Positions 61,045 through 61,231 of a DNA stretch of 61,231 nt are shown here, in pieces. The position numbers and the translations under genes were made by a program. Each line of letters starts with the position of its first letter. Position 1 is the first letter of the stretch. The DNA lies in NCBI GenBank assembly GCA_964624585.1, contig CAZUXE010000012.1, positions 1 to 61,231 on the forward strand, given 5' to 3'. The notes below the pieces were generated by a model, which made no database searches, was not told where the DNA came from, and saw only the letters and a program-made list of their open reading frames with translations. The DNA is from CAZUXE01 sp964624585 (lineage in GTDB: Bacteria; Hydrothermota; Tepidihabitantia; B3-TA06).

Positions 61045-61185
61045 AATTAACACAAAGGTCACAAAGTTACGGAGGAGGATGTGGAGAGGAGTTAGGACTG
61101 AAAGGGATAAAGGACACCTTCCCCTTAATCCCCTCCCATCAAGGGAAGGGATACTCTGTGTTCTTTGAGTACTTTGTGGTTAATT
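61045..61185. repeat. Inverted-repeat-bounded intergenic element
   Basis: AATTAACACAAAG at 61045-61057 is matched in inverse by CTTTGTGGTTAATT at 61172-61185. Between them are GTTACGG, a purine tract, and the near-palindrome CCTTCCCCTT...AAGGGAAGGG (61112-61150). It looks like a small non-coding repeat unit. Confidence 0.5.
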
Positions 61186-61231
61186 CCTTCTCAGTTCAGG
61201 AGGCACGCCGAAGGCGTGGATAACCCTTGTT

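Overview
The window is a ~61 kb scaffold piece with about 44% G+C by eye and two 100-N assembly gaps. It comes from an uncultured, probably anaerobic, diderm bacterium. Diderm features are several lipoproteins, OmpA and PorV-type outer-membrane domains, a DegP/sigma-E-type stress module and an Lpp-like plus LysM pair. Five secreted proteins end in a beta-sandwich tail like the type IX secretion (T9SS) sorting domain. With the PorV homologue, the NfnAB-type flavoprotein and a pyruvoyl arginine decarboxylase, this points to the FCB group or a WOR-3/Stahlbacteria-like candidate phylum. That placement is inference; there is no 16S rRNA here.

Layout. 0.1-3 kb: ECF sigma factor, zinc-finger anti-sigma factor and DegP protease (minus). 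3.1-3.2 kb: gap. 3.5-9.2 kb: nadE, smpB, an AMIN-amidase, murI and rph (plus). 9.4-16.3 kb, minus: tRNA-Ala(CGC)-pdaD, rluD, topA, xerC, hslV and a SpoIID-like lipoprotein. 16.7-20.7 kb: der-plsY-gpsA, then a MerR-like regulator and CvpA (plus). 21.4-22.9 kb: a secreted CTD protein. 23.3-27.9 kb: two paralogous six-helix membrane proteins, dgt (its 3' end tandemly repeated around the second gap), two paralogous LEA14-like lipoproteins and a nitroreductase. 28.2-36.1 kb: a surface-protein operon of three CTD cargo proteins followed by a PorV-OmpA fusion. 36.2-37.7 kb: an ACP-like protein lacking the phosphopantetheine serine, with a TPR protein. 38.1-43.9 kb, minus: the conserved phoH-pgpH-ybeY-CNNM block with a coupled 98-residue unknown. 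44.0-44.9 kb: lipoprotein and LysM protein. 45.2-51.5 kb: an SMR-like transporter, a degenerate nucleotidyltransferase, TPM and LemA proteins, and a C39-like secreted CTD protein. 51.5-56.4 kb, minus: lspA, carbonic anhydrase, two M23 peptidases and asd. 56.8-59.1 kb: nfnAB. 59.2-61 kb: a gene remnant, a propeller protein and an outer-membrane barrel.

The most notable observations are these. (1) At least nine genes have a clean TTGACA/TATAAT-type promoter whose -10 box lies about 5-8 nt before the start codon, with no Shine-Dalgarno sequence, which predicts leaderless mRNAs; other genes carry normal AGGAGG sites. (2) The PorV-CarboxypepD_reg-OmpA fusion is translationally coupled to its likely cargo. 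(3) Gene 3' ends (dgt, cvpA) are duplicated just downstream of their stop codons. (4) Short intergenic repeats (GTTACGG clusters and an AAACGCCCT motif) recur. (5) The pdaD start codon lies 5 nt after a tRNA 3' end.
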